A stretch of 7,561 nt of DNA from contig VBLU01000027.1 in assembly GCA_005879065.1 (NCBI GenBank), forward strand, positions 1 through 7,561, given 5' to 3'. The DNA is from Methanobacteriota archaeon. GTDB lineage: Archaea; Thermoplasmatota; Thermoplasmata; RBG-16-68-12. Under the pieces are notes generated by a model. It worked only from the letters and a program-made list of their open reading frames with translations, did no database searches and was not told the DNA's origin. Below, piece after piece: positions 6,690-7,561 of the stretch (within the stretch, counting starts at the first letter, position 1; the number at the start of each line of letters is the position of its first letter). The translations under genes and the position numbers were made by a program.

Positions 6690-7561
6690 AAATGGAGTTC
6701 GAGATGGACACGTACAAGTCCGAGATCAAGCCCACATGGTGCCCAGGGTGCGGAGACTTCGCCGTCCTGCGCGCGCTCCAGACGGCGATTCACGCCCTTC
6801 AGCTGGAGCCGTGGAACATCCTCATCGTGTCCGGCATCGGATGCTCGAGCAACCTGCCGCACTTCCTCTCCACGTACGGCTTCCACGCGATCCACGGTCG
6901 GGCGCTCCCCGTCGCGGAAGGGGCCAAGCTTGCAAACCCCGACCTGAACGTGATTGTGACCGGGGGAGACGGCGACGGCTACGGCATCGGTGTGGGTCAC
7001 TTCATCCACGCGATGCGTCGCAATTTCGACATCACCTATGTGGTCATGAACAACCAGATCTACGGTCTCACCACGGGCCAGGCGAGCCCGACGTCGGAGA
7101 AGGGAATGAAGACGAAGTCGACGCCGATCGAAGGTGTCATTGAGAACCCCATCGATCCGATTTCTCTGGCCCTCGCCTCGGGGGCTACGTATGTCGCACG
7201 GACCTTCAGCGGGGACGTGAAGACGATGGCCGAACTCGTGAAGGGGGGGATCGAGCACAAAGGGTTCGCCCTCATCGATTGCCTTTCGCCGTGCGTCACC
7301 TACAACAAGGTGAACACGTACGATTTCTTCCGCGAGCGCGTGTACGACCTCGCGAAGGAAGGCCACGATCCGAGCGACATGAAGGCCGCTTTCGCGAAGG
7401 CGATGGAGTGGCCCGCCGTGCAACGGGACCGGATCCCTCTCGGGCTGTTCTATCGGAACAAGGACCTGCCGACCTACGAAGACCTCGAAATCGGCCTTCG
7501 CAAAGGACCGCCCGTTCGTCAGCCTCTCGGCATCGAAGACTCGGACGAACTGATGGCTGAA
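6686..7561 (+). CDS. korB: 2-oxoacid:ferredoxin oxidoreductase beta subunit (3' partial)
   Basis: Thiamine-diphosphate and [4Fe-4S]-binding subunit, partner of KorA. The frame is open to the right edge after 292 codons; family members have about 280-300 residues or slightly more, so little is missing. The ATG at 6686 overlaps the korA stop (ATGA) and has GAGGTG at 6675-6680, five bases upstream; Met 3 and Met 7 are possible alternatives. Cluster ligands are visible: C19 and C22 in WCPGCGD, C53 in GIGCSSN and C203 in SPCVTYN. The thiamine diphosphate/Mg motif is GDGDGYGIG (94-102) followed by NNQIYGLTTGQASPTS (122-137). HGRALPVAEGAKLANP (70-85) is also typical. No separate ferredoxin-like delta subunit is seen, consistent with the two-subunit type that uses external ferredoxin. 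Unlike KorA, nothing in the visible part of KorB is missing, which makes the KorA gap more notable. Confidence 0.95.
   Translation, partial: MKMEFEMDTYKSEIKPTWCPGCGDFAVLRALQTAIHALQLEPWNILIVSGIGCSSNLPHFLSTYGFHAIHGRALPVAEGAKLANPDLNVIVTGGDGDGYGIGVGHFIHAMRRNFDITYVVMNNQIYGLTTGQASPTSEKGMKTKSTPIEGVIENPIDPISLALASGATYVARTFSGDVKTMAELVKGGIEHKGFALIDCLSPCVTYNKVNTYDFFRERVYDLAKEGHDPSDMKAAFAKAMEWPAVQRDRIPLGLFYRNKDLPTYEDLEIGLRKGPPVRQPLGIEDSDELMAE

Noticed and set aside
6617..7423. 268-codon open frame on the - strand within korB
   Set aside because: Antisense to the conserved cluster- and thiamine-binding motifs of korB; no family features.
1..7561. tRNA, rRNA, CRISPR array, riboswitch, insertion sequence or phage genes
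   Set aside because: No repeat-spacer pattern, transposase motif, terminal inverted repeat, tRNA-like fold or phage-like product was seen; nearly all of the window is filled by seven metabolic and transport genes.

Overview
This window reads as a chromosomal piece of a GC-rich prokaryote, most likely an archaeon, and by overall feel a member of Thermoplasmatota. The archaeal reading rests on a TATA-like element without a matching bacterial -35 box upstream of korA, on a two-subunit 2-oxoacid:ferredoxin oxidoreductase of the kind common in archaea, and on the unusual insertions in the transporter ATPases. Some bacteria (for example actinobacteria) also carry two-subunit KorAB, so the taxonomic call is an inference and not certain.

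Layout. Bases 1-4364 on the + strand hold four tightly packed genes of a dipeptide/oligopeptide ABC importer: permease DppB (5' end outside the window), permease DppC, ATPase DppD and ATPase DppF, separated by only 4, 1 and 4-7 bases, so they are almost certainly one operon. No substrate-binding protein is in the window; it is expected upstream. A 65-base convergent spacer follows. A ridA gene (imine/enamine deaminase) then lies on the - strand, ending at 4430. A ~200-base divergent intergenic region (4832-5030) carries a TATA-like element and several small palindromes. From 5031 on the + strand come korA (gamma and alpha domains fused) and korB, which overlap by ATGA; korB runs off the 3' edge close to its natural end.

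How the genes could work together (inference). The importer brings in peptides. Their amino acids are deaminated or transaminated to 2-oxoacids. RidA hydrolyses the reactive enamine/imine by-products of PLP enzymes. KorAB oxidises 2-oxoacids to acyl-CoA and CO2 while reducing ferredoxin. The window therefore looks like a peptide and amino-acid catabolism neighbourhood.

The most striking oddity is in KorA. About 31 residues normally found between the Gly-Phe-Ser-Leu strand and the Lys-Thr-Glu-Gln helix are missing in frame. They include the near-universal QRxGPSTGxPT substrate loop, while everything on both sides is well conserved. Two further oddities are in the ATPases: a roughly 110-residue insertion in the DppD helical subdomain, and a roughly 80-residue insertion that splits the four-cysteine C-terminal tail of DppF. 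No mobile element, CRISPR array, tRNA or rRNA was seen, and there is no clear evidence of a wholly new system.
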